Below, piece by piece: positions 1-9,277 of a stretch of 64,000 nucleotides of DNA (the first letter of the stretch is position 1; every line of letters begins with the position of its first letter). Source of the stretch: Peptoniphilus_B koenoeneniae (GTDB lineage Bacteria > Bacillota > Clostridia > Tissierellales > Peptoniphilaceae); NCBI RefSeq assembly GCF_030812875.1, contig NZ_JAUSTN010000001.1:124001-188000 (forward strand), read 5' to 3'. The notes under the pieces are model-generated. The model was not told the DNA's origin. It saw nothing but the letters and a program-made list of their open reading frames with translations, and ran no database searches. Position numbers and translations under genes: made by a program.

Positions 1-1182
1 AATGAAATAAATGAGGATTTAAAAGATTATAGAAGCTCTCAGGATTCTCACAATAGTGAAATTAATAAAATAAAGGATTTAAAAGCAAATCTTTCAATTG
101 AAGTGAATGAGATAAATTTAAATATTAAAATTAATAAAGAAAAAATAATTAATTTTGAAGATTTAATAAAGTCTGGAGAATTAAAGTTAAATAGTTTAAA
201 TGAAAATATATTTACTTATAATGAAAGTATTTGTGAAAACGAAAATAAAATAAAGGATTTAAACTTAGAACTTGCATCAAGTAGCAAGAAAACTAATTGT
301 GATGTAAAGGAATTACAAAAGGCAAAAGAGGATTTAAAAGCTTTAGAAATTCAACTTAATGATCTTAAAAATTCAAATGATATTGTTAAAGAAAATATTT
401 TTGAAAATGAAAAAAAATTAATTGGAATTAACAATGATATTGAAAGGGCAAAAAATGAATATGAAGATATATGTCTAAGAGTTAAGGAAAATTATGAAGT
501 AGACATTAAAGACTTTGGAGAAGTTCAAATAGATTCTGTTCAAAAGGCAAGAGAAGACATTAAGGATTTAAAGATAAAAATAAAAGATCTTGGAAACGTA
601 AATCTTTCTGCCATAGAAGAATATGAAGATGTATCAAAAAGACTTGAATTTAATATTAAACAAAGAGATGACTTATTAGATTCTAAAAAAGAGCTTAAAA
701 AAATAATAAGTCAGTTGGAAGAATCTATGAGTAAAATTTTTAAAAATTCTTTTACACTTATAACAAAAAATTTTGATGATATTTTCAAAATATTGTTTAA
801 AGGTGGACATGCTGAGCTCATAATTGAAGATGAAGAGGATTCTTTAAATTCAGGAATAGAAATAAAAGCTCAACCTCCAGGAAAGAGATTTCAAAGTTTA
901 TCTCTTTTATCAGGTGGAGAAAGAGCATTAACGGCAGTCGCCTTATTATTTGCTCTTTTAAAAGTAAGACCTGCACCATTTTGTATTTTAGATGAAATTG
1001 ATGCAGCCTTAGATGATTCAAACATTAAAAGATATTGCGAATATTTAATGACATTAGATGACATACAATTTATTTTAATTACGCACAGAAAAATATCAAT
1101 GCAAATTTGTGATATCCTATATGGTGTAACAATGGAAGAGTTGGGAGTTAGTAAAATTATAAGTACAGCATTAAAGGGGTAA
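1..1182 (+). CDS. smc: Chromosome partition protein SMC, C-terminal part (5' end outside window)
   Basis: The frame is open from base 1, so this is the 3' end of a longer gene. The first 240 or so residues are charged, heptad-like coiled coil (the returning arm). They are followed by the C-terminal ATPase lobe: the ABC signature LSLLSGGERALTAVALLFAL and a Walker B/D-loop CILDEIDAALDDSN near the end. SMC dimers with ScpA and ScpB (both encoded at 49-50 kb here) condense and segregate the chromosome. The hinge and N-terminal Walker A lie upstream of the window. ftsY follows after 3 bases, the usual Firmicutes smc-ftsY pairing. Confidence 0.96.
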   Translation, partial: NEINEDLKDYRSSQDSHNSEINKIKDLKANLSIEVNEINLNIKINKEKIINFEDLIKSGELKLNSLNENIFTYNESICENENKIKDLNLELASSSKKTNCDVKELQKAKEDLKALEIQLNDLKNSNDIVKENIFENEKKLIGINNDIERAKNEYEDICLRVKENYEVDIKDFGEVQIDSVQKAREDIKDLKIKIKDLGNVNLSAIEEYEDVSKRLEFNIKQRDDLLDSKKELKKIISQLEESMSKIFKNSFTLITKNFDDIFKILFKGGHAELIIEDEEDSLNSGIEIKAQPPGKRFQSLSLLSGGERALTAVALLFALLKVRPAPFCILDEIDAALDDSNIKRYCEYLMTLDDIQFILITHRKISMQICDILYGVTMEELGVSKIISTALKG

Positions 1183-1185
1183 TTT

Positions 1186-2358
1186 ATGTTTAAATGGATA
1201 AAGGATAAGTTTTCTAAAGATAATGAAAAAGAAAATTCTGAAGACTTAATCGAAGAAAACCTTGAAGAAATATCAGATGAAAATATAGATTTAGAAAATG
1301 ATCATATGGAAAAAATTTCTGATGAAGAAAAAGAAAAAACGGTAATTCAAGATTTTGACACTCAGTTGGAAAAAGAAACTACTTCAGATGAAGAAATAGA
1401 AGAAAATTCTTATGGTTCTAAAAAAGATGAAATTATAGAAGAAGAAAAGCCGTCACTTTTTAAAAGATTAAAAAGTGGTTTATTAAAAACTCGTAAAGAA
1501 ATGGGAGTTAAAATAAACACAATTCTTGGAGCCTATGTAAAAATTGATGATGATCTTTTAGAAGATTTGGAAGATATTTTAATATCAGCTGATATTGGAA
1601 TGAATACAACTATGAAAATAATTGACAACTTGAGAGACACAATAATAAATGAAAAAATTAATGATCCAAGCTTAATAAAAGATTTATTAAAAGCTGAAAC
1701 AAAAAAAATAATGATTACTGAAAAATCTTCTAACTTAAATATTTCTGAAAAATCAGTTATTTTAGTAGTTGGAGTTAATGGAGTAGGAAAAACTACAAGC
1801 ATAGGTAAACTTTGTGCAAAATTTAGAAATGAAGGTAAAAGTGTTTTAATTGCTGCTGGAGATACTTTTAGGGCAGCTGCTATTGAACAATTGAAAGAGT
1901 GGGGCAACAGAGCAAATGTAGATGTTATTGCACAAAGCGAAGGGAGTGATCCTGCAGCTGTAATATTCGATGCGATAAAAGCTGCCAAGTCAAGAAATAT
2001 AGATGTATTAATTTGTGATACTGCCGGCAGACTACACAACAAGTCTAATTTAATGAAAGAGCTTGAAAAAATTTCTAAAATAATAGACAGAGAGTATCCT
2101 GAAGCAACAAGAGAAACTCTTTTGGTTTTAGATGCTACAACGGGACAAAATGCAATGAATCAAGCAAAAACCTTTAAGGAAGCAACAGATATAAGTGGAA
2201 TAATTTTAACTAAATTAGACGGAACTGCAAAGGGCGGAGTTGTAATAGCTCTTCAATCCGAACTTGATATACCAATAAAATTAATTGGTGTGGGAGAAGG
2301 GATAGATGATTTACAAAAATTTGATGTAGATTCATTTGTAGAGGCGATATTTGAATAA
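1186..2358 (+). CDS. ftsY: Signal recognition particle receptor FtsY
   Basis: 390 aa SRP receptor GTPase that docks the Ffh-ribosome complex at the membrane. Residues 11-90 form a very acidic N-terminal A region; the NG domain follows. Visible GTPase motifs are G1 GVNGVGKT (196-203), DTFRAAAIEQL (226-236), DTAGR (278-282), TKLDG (342-346) and the closing GVGEGIDDLQKF. The ATG has an AAGGGGTAATTT ribosome site overlapping the smc stop. It probably shares the smc transcript, and its end overlaps the TTG start of alr. Confidence 0.97.
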   Translation: MFKWIKDKFSKDNEKENSEDLIEENLEEISDENIDLENDHMEKISDEEKEKTVIQDFDTQLEKETTSDEEIEENSYGSKKDEIIEEEKPSLFKRLKSGLLKTRKEMGVKINTILGAYVKIDDDLLEDLEDILISADIGMNTTMKIIDNLRDTIINEKINDPSLIKDLLKAETKKIMITEKSSNLNISEKSVILVVGVNGVGKTTSIGKLCAKFRNEGKSVLIAAGDTFRAAAIEQLKEWGNRANVDVIAQSEGSDPAAVIFDAIKAAKSRNIDVLICDTAGRLHNKSNLMKELEKISKIIDREYPEATRETLLVLDATTGQNAMNQAKTFKEATDISGIILTKLDGTAKGGVVIALQSELDIPIKLIGVGEGIDDLQKFDVDSFVEAIFE

Positions 2359-3514
2359 AATGATAACAAGACCTGTATACTTAGAAGTAAATTTAGATAA
2401 TTTAAAACATAATTTAAATATAATAAAAAATCATGTTGATAAAAATTCAAAAATAATTGCAGTTGTAAAAGCAAATGCTTATGGATTTGGAATTCAAAAA
2501 ATTTCTCAAACTTTAATAGAAGAGGGAATAGATTATTTTGCAGTAGCAACAATGAGTGAAGCCTTGGAAATAAGAAGAAATAATAAAGAAGTTCGAATAA
2601 TGATTTTAGGCTACAACCATAAAGATTTATATAAAAGAGCTATTGAGAATAAAATTGAGCTAACTATTTTTAATATTCTTGATGCAAAAAATTTAAATGA
2701 AGTTGCTAAAAATTTGGGAAAATCAGCAGATATAAATTTGGCTTTTGAAACCGGCATGAACAGAATAGGCTTTATAAAAGAAGATTTAGAGTTATGTATA
2801 GAAGAAATTCAACAACTTAAAAATTTAAATATAGTTGGAGCTTTTTCACATTTTGCAGCGTCAGATTCTGACGATAACTATACAAGGTTACAATATAAAA
2901 AATTTATTGAAATGGTAAATTTATGTAAAGAACATAAATTGGAAATTCCTCTTAAACATATAAATAATTCTCACGGTATAATAAATTATAGAGAGTTTGA
3001 TCTTGATGCAGTAAGACCTGGAATTATATTATATGGATCTTGCGAATTTTTACCTCATCCTAATGGTTTTGATTTAAAATATTTAGGAAGCATTAAATCA
3101 AAAATTGCAAACCTAAAAACAATTAATCCAGGAGAAAAAGTAAGTTATGGATTAACCTTTGAAGCTAAAAGAAAAACTAAAGTTGCAACAATACCAGTTG
3201 GATATGCGGATGGATTTATTAGAAATCTTTCTGGAAAGATTGAAGTTTTAATAAATGGCAAAAGGTGCAAACAAATAGGTAGAATTTGTATGGATCAAAT
3301 GATGATTGATGTAACAGATGCTTCTTGTAAAGTTGATGATCAAGTTGTTTTGTTGGGAAAACAGGATAATGAAGAGATTACTATTGAAGAAATAGCTGAA
3401 AAAGCAGGAGAAATTGCAACTTCATATTCATGCCATTTTAGTAATAGACTCCCAAGAGTTTACATTAAAAATGGAAAAATTGATGAAGTTTATGACGAAT
3501 TATATCTTTTATAA
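2351..3514 (+). CDS. alr: Alanine racemase
   Basis: PLP enzyme interconverting L- and D-alanine for peptidoglycan. The PLP lysine lies in AVVKANAYGFG (Lys40 with the TTG start) and the catalytic tyrosine in GEKVSYGLTF (Tyr266); both halves, barrel and C-terminal beta domain, are present at normal length. The proposed TTG start overlaps the ftsY end by 8 bases and has GAGG six bases upstream. An ATG at 2360 is the alternative, but that leaves the GAGG too far away. The gene sits between ftsY and ylxM, which are adjacent in most Firmicutes, and is closed by a terminator. Confidence 0.96.
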   Translation: MNKMITRPVYLEVNLDNLKHNLNIIKNHVDKNSKIIAVVKANAYGFGIQKISQTLIEEGIDYFAVATMSEALEIRRNNKEVRIMILGYNHKDLYKRAIENKIELTIFNILDAKNLNEVAKNLGKSADINLAFETGMNRIGFIKEDLELCIEEIQQLKNLNIVGAFSHFAASDSDDNYTRLQYKKFIEMVNLCKEHKLEIPLKHINNSHGIINYREFDLDAVRPGIILYGSCEFLPHPNGFDLKYLGSIKSKIANLKTINPGEKVSYGLTFEAKRKTKVATIPVGYADGFIRNLSGKIEVLINGKRCKQIGRICMDQMMIDVTDASCKVDDQVVLLGKQDNEEITIEEIAEKAGEIATSYSCHFSNRLPRVYIKNGKIDEVYDELYLL

Positions 3515-3527
3515 AAAGTAAAAATTT

Positions 3528-3577
3528 TAAAATCTATAGTTTTTTATGATTTTATAAAAACTATAGATTTTTTTATA
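3528..3577 (+). terminator. Intrinsic terminator after alr
   Basis: An AT-rich inverted repeat of about 16 bp (AAATCTATAG paired with CTATAGATTT plus flanking A/T pairs) is followed by a T-run. It separates smc-ftsY-alr from the ylxM transcription unit. Confidence 0.8.
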
Positions 3578-3594
3578 AAAATTTTTAAAAAAAG

Positions 3595-3623
3595 TTGACA
3601 AACTATGCAAATAACCATATAAT
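3595..3623 (+). promoter_or_regulatory. Consensus sigma-A promoter for ylxM-ffh-rpsP operon
   Basis: A perfect TTGACA (3595-3600), a 17-base spacer and a perfect TATAAT (3618-3623). It lies just after the alr terminator and 45 bases before ylxM, so it should drive the SRP/ribosome maturation operon. Confidence 0.9.
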
Positions 3624-3667
3624 AACTAAGGTCAAGTAAAAAAGTTGACTCGATAAAAGGTGATTAA

Positions 3668-4030
3668 ATGTTGGAAGATGTTTTTAAAATGAATATGCTT
3701 CTTGATTATTATGGAGATTTACTTTCTGAAAAGCAAAGAAAATCAATGAAGCTATATTATAATTTTGATTATTCCTTGAATGAAATTGCAGAAGACTTAA
3801 ATATATCAAAACAAGCAGTTTCTGAAAATTTAAAAAGAGGAGAACAAAATTTAGAAGAATTTGAAGATAAATTACAACTTATTAAGTCAAGAAAATTTAC
3901 TGAACAAAAAAATAAAAGGTTAAAAATTTTATTTGAGGAACTTAAAAAAAATTCTAAAGATATAGATTTAGTAACTTTAAATAAAATTTATGATGAACTT
4001 TTTAATGGGGAGGTAACTGATGGTATTTGA
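3668..4030 (+). CDS. ylxM: YlxM family SRP-associated HTH protein
   Basis: 120 aa protein of the YlxM/p13 (UPF0122) family, encoded next to ffh in Gram-positives and linked to SRP function. A sigma-like helix-turn-helix is visible as LNEIAEDLNISKQAVSENLKR (approximately residues 37-56), followed by a charged helical tail. The start has AAGGTGATTAA before ATG. Its last 11 bases overlap ffh, so translation is probably coupled. In other species it has been shown to associate with the SRP; no direct role can be read from the sequence. Confidence 0.92.
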   Translation: MLEDVFKMNMLLDYYGDLLSEKQRKSMKLYYNFDYSLNEIAEDLNISKQAVSENLKRGEQNLEEFEDKLQLIKSRKFTEQKNKRLKILFEELKKNSKDIDLVTLNKIYDELFNGEVTDGI

Positions 4031-5357
4031 ATCACTCTCTGATAAATTACAAGAAACTCTCTCAAAATTAAGAGGCAAAGGAAAACTTAGTGAAAAAGAC
4101 ATAGACCTTGCAATGAGAGAAGTTAAACTTGCTTTGTTAGAAGCAGACGTAAATTTTAAAGTAGTAAAAGACTTCATCAAAAATGTAAAGACAAGATCTT
4201 TAGGTGCGCAAGTTCTTGAAAGTTTAACTCCCGGTCAACAAGTAATTAAAATTGTAAATGAAGAGCTTACATCTTTAATGGGAAAAGGAGAATCAAAATT
4301 AGATTTTTCTAAGCATCCAAGTGTAATACTTATGGCAGGTCTCCAAGGTGCTGGTAAAACGACAACATCAGGGAAACTTGCCTACCAGATGAAAAAGCAA
4401 GGTAAAAGACCTCTTTTGGTTGCCTGTGACGTCTATAGGCCTGCTGCAATTAAACAATTGCAAGTTGTGGGTCAAAAAATAGAAGTTCCCGTTTTTACTA
4501 TGGGAGATAAAATAAGTCCCGTTGATATTTCAAAAGCAGCTTTAGAACATGCAAAAAGAAATAATAATGATGTTTTAATTATAGATACGGCAGGAAGACT
4601 TCATATAGATGAATCTCTTATGCAGGAACTTCAAGATATAGCAAAAGCTACAGAACCTAATGAGATACTCTTAGTTCTTGATGCTATGACAGGACAAGAT
4701 GCTGTAAATGTAACAAGTTCATTTGCAAATCAAATAGACTTAACGGGGGTTATTTTAACAAAGCTTGATGGGGATGCAAGAGGCGGTGCAGCTTTATCTC
4801 TTAGAGCAGTAACTGATATTCCTATAAAGTTTATTTCTATGGGAGAAAAAATGGATCAGTTAGAAATTTTTTATCCTGATAGAATGGCATCTAGAATTTT
4901 AGGAATGGGAGACGTTTTATCTTTAATCGAAAAAGCTCAAAGTGCAGTTGACCAAAAAAAAGCTCAAGAACTTGAACAAAAAATAAGAAATCAAAGTTTT
5001 ACTTTTGATGATTTTTTAGACCAAATGAATCAAATGAAAAATTTAGGTCCAATTGAAGATTTACTTGCTATGGTACCTGGCATGAACAATAAAATGCTAA
5101 AGGGAATAAATGTGGATCAAAAAGATTTTTCAAGAGTTGAAGCTATTATAACTTCAATGACAAAGGAAGAAAGACAGAAACCGGATATCATAGATGTATC
5201 CAGAAAAAAAAGAATTGCTTTAGGATCAGGAGTTCAAGTAACAGAAGTAAACAAACTTTTGAAGCAGTTTAAAGAACTTAAAAAAATGATGAAGCAATTT
5301 TCAAGCATGGGCAACAAAATGAAAAAGGGAAAATTCAAAATGCCTTTTAAATTTTAA
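4020..5357 (+). CDS. ffh: Signal recognition particle protein Ffh
   Basis: 445 aa SRP GTPase that binds signal sequences and 4.5S/6S RNA. Domains: N helical bundle (1-90), G domain with G1 GLQGAGKT (107-114), DTAGR, TKLDG and a GGAALS segment, then the methionine-rich M domain (about 300-445) with MVPGMNNKM and a Met/Lys-rich tail. Strong GGGAGGTAACTG site before the ATG, inside the end of ylxM. No SRP RNA gene is visible in the window. Confidence 0.97.
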   Translation: MVFESLSDKLQETLSKLRGKGKLSEKDIDLAMREVKLALLEADVNFKVVKDFIKNVKTRSLGAQVLESLTPGQQVIKIVNEELTSLMGKGESKLDFSKHPSVILMAGLQGAGKTTTSGKLAYQMKKQGKRPLLVACDVYRPAAIKQLQVVGQKIEVPVFTMGDKISPVDISKAALEHAKRNNNDVLIIDTAGRLHIDESLMQELQDIAKATEPNEILLVLDAMTGQDAVNVTSSFANQIDLTGVILTKLDGDARGGAALSLRAVTDIPIKFISMGEKMDQLEIFYPDRMASRILGMGDVLSLIEKAQSAVDQKKAQELEQKIRNQSFTFDDFLDQMNQMKNLGPIEDLLAMVPGMNNKMLKGINVDQKDFSRVEAIITSMTKEERQKPDIIDVSRKKRIALGSGVQVTEVNKLLKQFKELKKMMKQFSSMGNKMKKGKFKMPFKF

Positions 5358-5398
5358 TGTTGTATAAATTTGATTTTATTTCACGGGAGGTGAATTAA

Positions 5399-5692
5399 TT
5401 GGCAGTTAAAATTAGACTAAGAAGAATGGGTTCAAAGAAAAATCCATTTTACAGAATAGTAGTAGCAGATTCAAGAGCGCCAAGAGACGGAAGATTCATT
5501 GAGGAGATAGGCTACTATAATCCACTTACAGAACCAAAAACTGTAGTAGTAAACAAAGAGTCAGTTAACAAATGGATTGGAAATGGTGCTAAACCCACTG
5601 ATACTGTGGAAAGACTTTTTAAGGAAAATTCTGTTTATTCAATAGAAAAAAAAGTAGAAGAAAAAGTAGAAGTTAACCAAGAGGAAGCTTAA
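5399..5692 (+). CDS. rpsP: 30S ribosomal protein S16
   Basis: 97 aa S16, with the family N-terminus AVKIRLRRMGSKKNPFYRIV. It starts at TTG (5399) with GGGAGGTGA nine or so bases upstream; no ATG fits. The gap to ffh contains TGTTGTATAAAT (5359-5370), which may be a secondary promoter. It is followed by khpA, the usual order. Confidence 0.96.
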   Translation: MAVKIRLRRMGSKKNPFYRIVVADSRAPRDGRFIEEIGYYNPLTEPKTVVVNKESVNKWIGNGAKPTDTVERLFKENSVYSIEKKVEEKVEVNQEEA

Positions 5693-5708
5693 TCCGAATG
5701 GAGGACCT

Positions 5709-5939
5709 ATGGTTGAATTAGTTGAATATATTGCAAAATCCTTAGTAAGTAATCCTGACCAGGTTAAGGTAAAAGCTGAAAATAAAGACAATGAAATTAA
5801 TATTTATCTTACAGTTGCAGAAGAAGACATGGGAAAGATTATTGGTAAACAAGGTAGAATTGCAAAGGCTATTAGAGCTATATTAAATGCTATATCTCTT
5901 AGAGAAAATATAAAGGTTAATCTACAAATTGAAGAATAA
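5709..5939 (+). CDS. khpA: KH-domain RNA-binding protein KhpA
   Basis: 76 aa single KH domain protein (YlqC family). The GxxG loop is seen in GKIIGKQGRIAKAIRAI (approximately 41-57). KhpA binds RNA, often with KhpB/Jag, and affects cell division and elongation in Gram-positives. GGAGGACCT precedes the ATG. Its 3' end overlaps the proposed TTG start of rimM by 11 bases. Confidence 0.94.
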   Translation: MVELVEYIAKSLVSNPDQVKVKAENKDNEINIYLTVAEEDMGKIIGKQGRIAKAIRAILNAISLRENIKVNLQIEE

Positions 5940-6426
5940 TTTGATTATTGTAGGAAAAATTTTAAATACTCATGGAATCAAAGGTGTATTGAAAATAATG
6001 CCAATTACATCTGATATAAAAAGATTTTCCAAAACTGATTATCTAATAATAAAAGATGAAATGTATTCCATAGAAAGTGTCTTTTACAAAGATAAATTTG
6101 TTTTTATTAAATTTAAAGAATTTGATAATATAAATGATGTTTTAAAATTTAAGAATCAATTTGTTTATATTAAAGAAGAAGATAGGGTTAAGTTAAAAAA
6201 AGATACCTATTTTATTTCTGATTTAATCGGCTTAAATGTTTTTGATACTGAAAAAAATAAATTAGGAAAAATTATAAACATAATTGAAAATCCTGCAAAT
6301 GACTTATATGAAATTGAGGATGAAAAAGGAAACACTCATTTAGTACCCTCAGTAAAAGAATTTGTTAAAGAGATTGATTTAAAAAGTGGAATTATTATTA
6401 AACCTATAAAGGGGATGTTTGAATGA
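5929..6426 (+). CDS. rimM: Ribosome maturation factor RimM
   Basis: 165 aa 16S processing factor that binds S19 in assembling 30S subunits. N-terminal barrel domain starts IIVGKILNTHGIKGVLKI; the PRC-like C-terminal barrel contains DLIGLNVFDTEKNKLGKI and the end KPIKGMFE. Starts are TTG at 5929 or, equally possible, TTG at 5941; no ATG is available. It shares an ATGA overlap with trmD, indicating coupling. Confidence 0.95.
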   Translation: MKNNLIIVGKILNTHGIKGVLKIMPITSDIKRFSKTDYLIIKDEMYSIESVFYKDKFVFIKFKEFDNINDVLKFKNQFVYIKEEDRVKLKKDTYFISDLIGLNVFDTEKNKLGKIINIIENPANDLYEIEDEKGNTHLVPSVKEFVKEIDLKSGIIIKPIKGMFE

Positions 6427-7139
6427 AATTTTCAATACTCACCTTATTTCCTGAATTTGTAAACACTATGAAGGAATACAGCATATTAGGCAGGGCAATA
6501 GAAAATAATTTAATTTCACTGGAAGCTGTTAATATTAGAGAATTTGCAATTAACAAACATGGTCAAGTTGATGATTACTCTTACGGAGGAGGTCCGGGCA
6601 TGGTTATGATGGCTGAACCTATTTATAAGAGTATTGAAAGTGTCAGAAAAGATAATTCTTATGTTGTCTATATGTCGCCACAAGGAAATGTTTTAAATCA
6701 AGAAAAAGTTAAAGAACTTTCAAAAAAAGAACATTTAGTTATTCTTTGTGGTCATTATGAAGGAATAGACAATAGAATTATAGAAAATTATATCGATGAA
6801 GAAATTTCTATTGGCGATTTCGTATTAACAGGTGGGGAATTACCTGCTATGATTTTAGTAGATTCAGTATCAAGACTTATTGATGGTGTTTTATCTTCGA
6901 GCGAGTCTTATGAAGATGAATCGCATTATAAAGGTCTTTTGGAATATCCTCAATACACAAGACCAAAAGAATTTATGGGATATAAAGTTCCTGATGTACT
7001 TTTAAGCGGAGATCATAAAAAAATTGAAAATTATAGACTTAGAGAATCTGTTTTGAATACTTTAAAAAAAAGACCAGATATGTTAAACAGGACTCTATCA
7101 GAAGAAGAAAAAAATATATTAAATGGAGAAGGGAGGTAA
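6423..7139 (+). CDS. trmD: tRNA (guanine37-N1)-methyltransferase TrmD
   Basis: 238 aa SPOUT methyltransferase making m1G37, needed to prevent frameshifting. Family motifs: LTLFPEF at the N-terminus, YGGGPGMVMMAEPI, the knot region LCGHYEGIDNRI and SIGDFVLTGGELPAM, and the C-terminal EYPQYTRP segment. Start overlaps the rimM stop as ATGA. Confidence 0.97.
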   Translation: MKFSILTLFPEFVNTMKEYSILGRAIENNLISLEAVNIREFAINKHGQVDDYSYGGGPGMVMMAEPIYKSIESVRKDNSYVVYMSPQGNVLNQEKVKELSKKEHLVILCGHYEGIDNRIIENYIDEEISIGDFVLTGGELPAMILVDSVSRLIDGVLSSSESYEDESHYKGLLEYPQYTRPKEFMGYKVPDVLLSGDHKKIENYRLRESVLNTLKKRPDMLNRTLSEEEKNILNGEGR

Positions 7140-7144
7140 CTTAA

Positions 7145-7492
7145 GTGGATATCATTAGAGCAATAGAACAAGAGCAATTAAGATCAGATTTACCGAATTT
7201 TAATGTGGGTGATACACTTCAAGTTCACTACAGAATTATAGAAGGTTCAAGAGAAAGAATCCAAGTTTTTGAAGGAACTGTTATAAAAATTCAAGGACAA
7301 GGCGTTAGAAGAACTTTTACAGTTAGAAGAATTTCTTACGGTAGTGGTGTAGAAAGGACTTTTGTACTTAACTCACCAAGAATTTCTAAACTTGTTGTTT
7401 CAAGAAAAGGTAAAGTAAGACGTGCTAAACTATTCTATCTTAGAGATAGACAAGGCAAAGCAGCTAAAGTTAAAGAAAAAGTTAATTTTTAA
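7145..7492 (+). CDS. rplS: 50S ribosomal protein L19
   Basis: 115 aa L19 with the family motifs FNVGDTLQVHYRI and ERIQVFEGTVIKIQG, ending in KLFYLRDRQGKAAKVKEK. GTG start at 7145 with GGGAGGTAACTTAA upstream. It is the last gene of the ribosome maturation operon before a terminator. Confidence 0.97.
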   Translation: MDIIRAIEQEQLRSDLPNFNVGDTLQVHYRIIEGSRERIQVFEGTVIKIQGQGVRRTFTVRRISYGSGVERTFVLNSPRISKLVVSRKGKVRRAKLFYLRDRQGKAAKVKEKVNF

Positions 7493-7494
7493 TG

Positions 7495-7527
7495 AAATAG
7501 GGCTCTTAAGTCCTATTTTTTCTTTTT
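7495..7527 (+). terminator. Intrinsic terminator after rplS
   Basis: AAATAGG pairs with CCTATTT across a CTCTTAAG-containing loop and is followed by a T-rich run. Confidence 0.8.
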
Positions 7528-7545
7528 GTATTTACTTTTATGTTG

Positions 7546-7551
7546 TATAAT
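7546..7551 (+). promoter_or_regulatory. Probable -10 element for the GH18 gene
   Basis: TATAAT preceded by TGTTG, 28 bases before the start codon; no convincing -35 is seen. The same TGTTGTATAAT string occurs at 11014-11024, upstream of another gene. Confidence 0.5.
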
Positions 7552-7578
7552 TTAGTAAATAACAAAATGAGGTAAAAA

Positions 7579-9225
7579 ATGAAAAAAATATTAATAAGTT
7601 TATTATTTATAATAATAATTCTTGCTGGGGGCTTTTTTTATTTATTTAGTAAAAAAGGATCAAGGCAAACAAGCACAAAATATAATGATTTTTCATTTAT
7701 TTGTGAAGCAGATGATGTTGATAAATCAGACTTTGATAGAATAGATGGACAATTTTATCTATCTCTTGATTTTATTAAAGATAAAATTGATAAAGATGTT
7801 TTTTATGATGAAAACGAAAAAGTAATAACATTTACAAATTCTAAAGGAACAAAAAGAATACAAATAGATTCTGACAAAGCAATCTTTAATAATAAAGAAA
7901 TATTATTAAGAGATCCTGCAATTATAAAAAATTCAAAAGTATATGTTCCAATAGAAGCTTTTATTTATGATTACCCTTTGGACTTAAGATATATTGAAGA
8001 ACTTAAACTTTTAATTATGGATTATAAAAATGTAAAGCATCCTTTAGGAAAACTTAAAGGATCCGGAACTAATATGAGAGAAGATGCTTCTATGCAATCA
8101 CCTATAGTTAAAAATTTAAAGGGTGATGAAGAAATAATTGTTTTTGGAGAAGATAAAGACTGGTATAAAGTAAGAATTAAAGATGGATATGCCGGATATA
8201 TAAATAAAAGTTTGCTTGAAGTTGATTTTAATGGAGATAAATTTTCAAGTGAAGTTGATGTAAAAAAAGAGGCCAAAAGGCCTCTTAATTTAACTTGGGA
8301 TTACACATACGGACCTCAATCTCAAATAAGCATAAATAATATTACTTATATCCCTGGGGTAAATACTATATGCCCTACATGGTTTTCATTAAAAAATGAA
8401 AATGGAGATTTAATAGATAGGGGAAACATAGATTATGTAAATAACTATAAAAATCTAGGAATTGATGTTTGGGGTTATTTAGATAATTCTTTTGATGCTG
8501 AAATCACAAACAAAGCCTTAAGCTCAACTACCACAAGAGAAAAAATTATATCAGGAACAATGGAGCTTTTAAATAAATATGGACTTAAGGGTTTAAATAT
8601 AGATTTTGAACACCTAACTACAAAGGAAAGAGATTTACTTAATCAATTTTTAAAAGAGCTTTATGCTATTTGCAGGGTTAATAAAATAACTTTAAGTGTA
8701 GATGTTACACCACAAATTTCAAAAGATGTTAATAAAGAAGTTTATGATAGAAAAGTAATTGCCAATAATTGTGATTATGTCATGCTAATGGCTTATGATC
8801 AACACTGGAGTAGCTCTGACAAGGCAGGAAGTGTTGCTGAATATAAATGGGTAGAGGGAAATATAAACAACTTATTAAGGCAAATTCCAGGTGATAAATT
8901 TATACTTTGTGTTCCTTTCTACACAAGGGTGTGGTCTATTGATAAAAACAATAAAGTGTCATCCCAAAGTATAGGAATGAAAGAAGTTCAAAATATAATT
9001 TCAAGTAAGAATTTAAAAAGTACATTTGATGATGTAGCAAAACAAAATTATGTTGAATATACAGACGGTGATTTAACAAAAAAAATTTGGATTGAAGATG
9101 AGTATTCACTTACTCACAAAGCATCTTTAATTAATAAATATAATTTAGCAGGTCTTGCTTCATGGAGAAAAGGCTTTGAAGCTCCTTATATATGGTCTGT
9201 AATTAAAGATTCTCTTAAATATTAA
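7579..9225 (+). CDS. Membrane-anchored SH3b / glycoside hydrolase family 18-like protein
   Basis: 548 aa. Residues 5-23 are a membrane anchor or uncleaved signal. Residues about 45-150 resemble the copper-amine-oxidase-like N-terminal repeat common in clostridial wall proteins. Residues 157-215 form an SH3b domain (GTNMREDASMQSPIVKNL..GYAGYINKSLL). Residues 240-540 are a GH18 fold of the YaaH/spore-cortex lytic type, with the proposed acid Glu344 in GLNIDFEHL. A likely role is binding or cutting peptidoglycan or another N-acetylglucosamine polymer outside the cell; the substrate is not shown. It is preceded by TGAGGTAAAAA and stands as a single-gene unit. Confidence 0.85.
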   Translation: MKKILISLLFIIIILAGGFFYLFSKKGSRQTSTKYNDFSFICEADDVDKSDFDRIDGQFYLSLDFIKDKIDKDVFYDENEKVITFTNSKGTKRIQIDSDKAIFNNKEILLRDPAIIKNSKVYVPIEAFIYDYPLDLRYIEELKLLIMDYKNVKHPLGKLKGSGTNMREDASMQSPIVKNLKGDEEIIVFGEDKDWYKVRIKDGYAGYINKSLLEVDFNGDKFSSEVDVKKEAKRPLNLTWDYTYGPQSQISINNITYIPGVNTICPTWFSLKNENGDLIDRGNIDYVNNYKNLGIDVWGYLDNSFDAEITNKALSSTTTREKIISGTMELLNKYGLKGLNIDFEHLTTKERDLLNQFLKELYAICRVNKITLSVDVTPQISKDVNKEVYDRKVIANNCDYVMLMAYDQHWSSSDKAGSVAEYKWVEGNINNLLRQIPGDKFILCVPFYTRVWSIDKNNKVSSQSIGMKEVQNIISSKNLKSTFDDVAKQNYVEYTDGDLTKKIWIEDEYSLTHKASLINKYNLAGLASWRKGFEAPYIWSVIKDSLKY

Positions 9226-9228
9226 TAT

Positions 9229-9257
9229 TTGACAAATTTTTTTACTTTAAATATAAT
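9229..9257 (+). promoter_or_regulatory. Consensus sigma-A promoter
   Basis: A perfect TTGACA (9229-9234), 17-base spacer and TATAAT (9252-9257), directly upstream of the zinc-PLC-like gene. Confidence 0.9.
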
Positions 9258-9277
9258 AAAAACAGTTTTGAAAGAGG

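Noticed and set aside
1533..2042. 169-codon open frame opposite ftsY
   Set aside because: Lies entirely over the conserved GTPase domain of ftsY and has no recognisable features.
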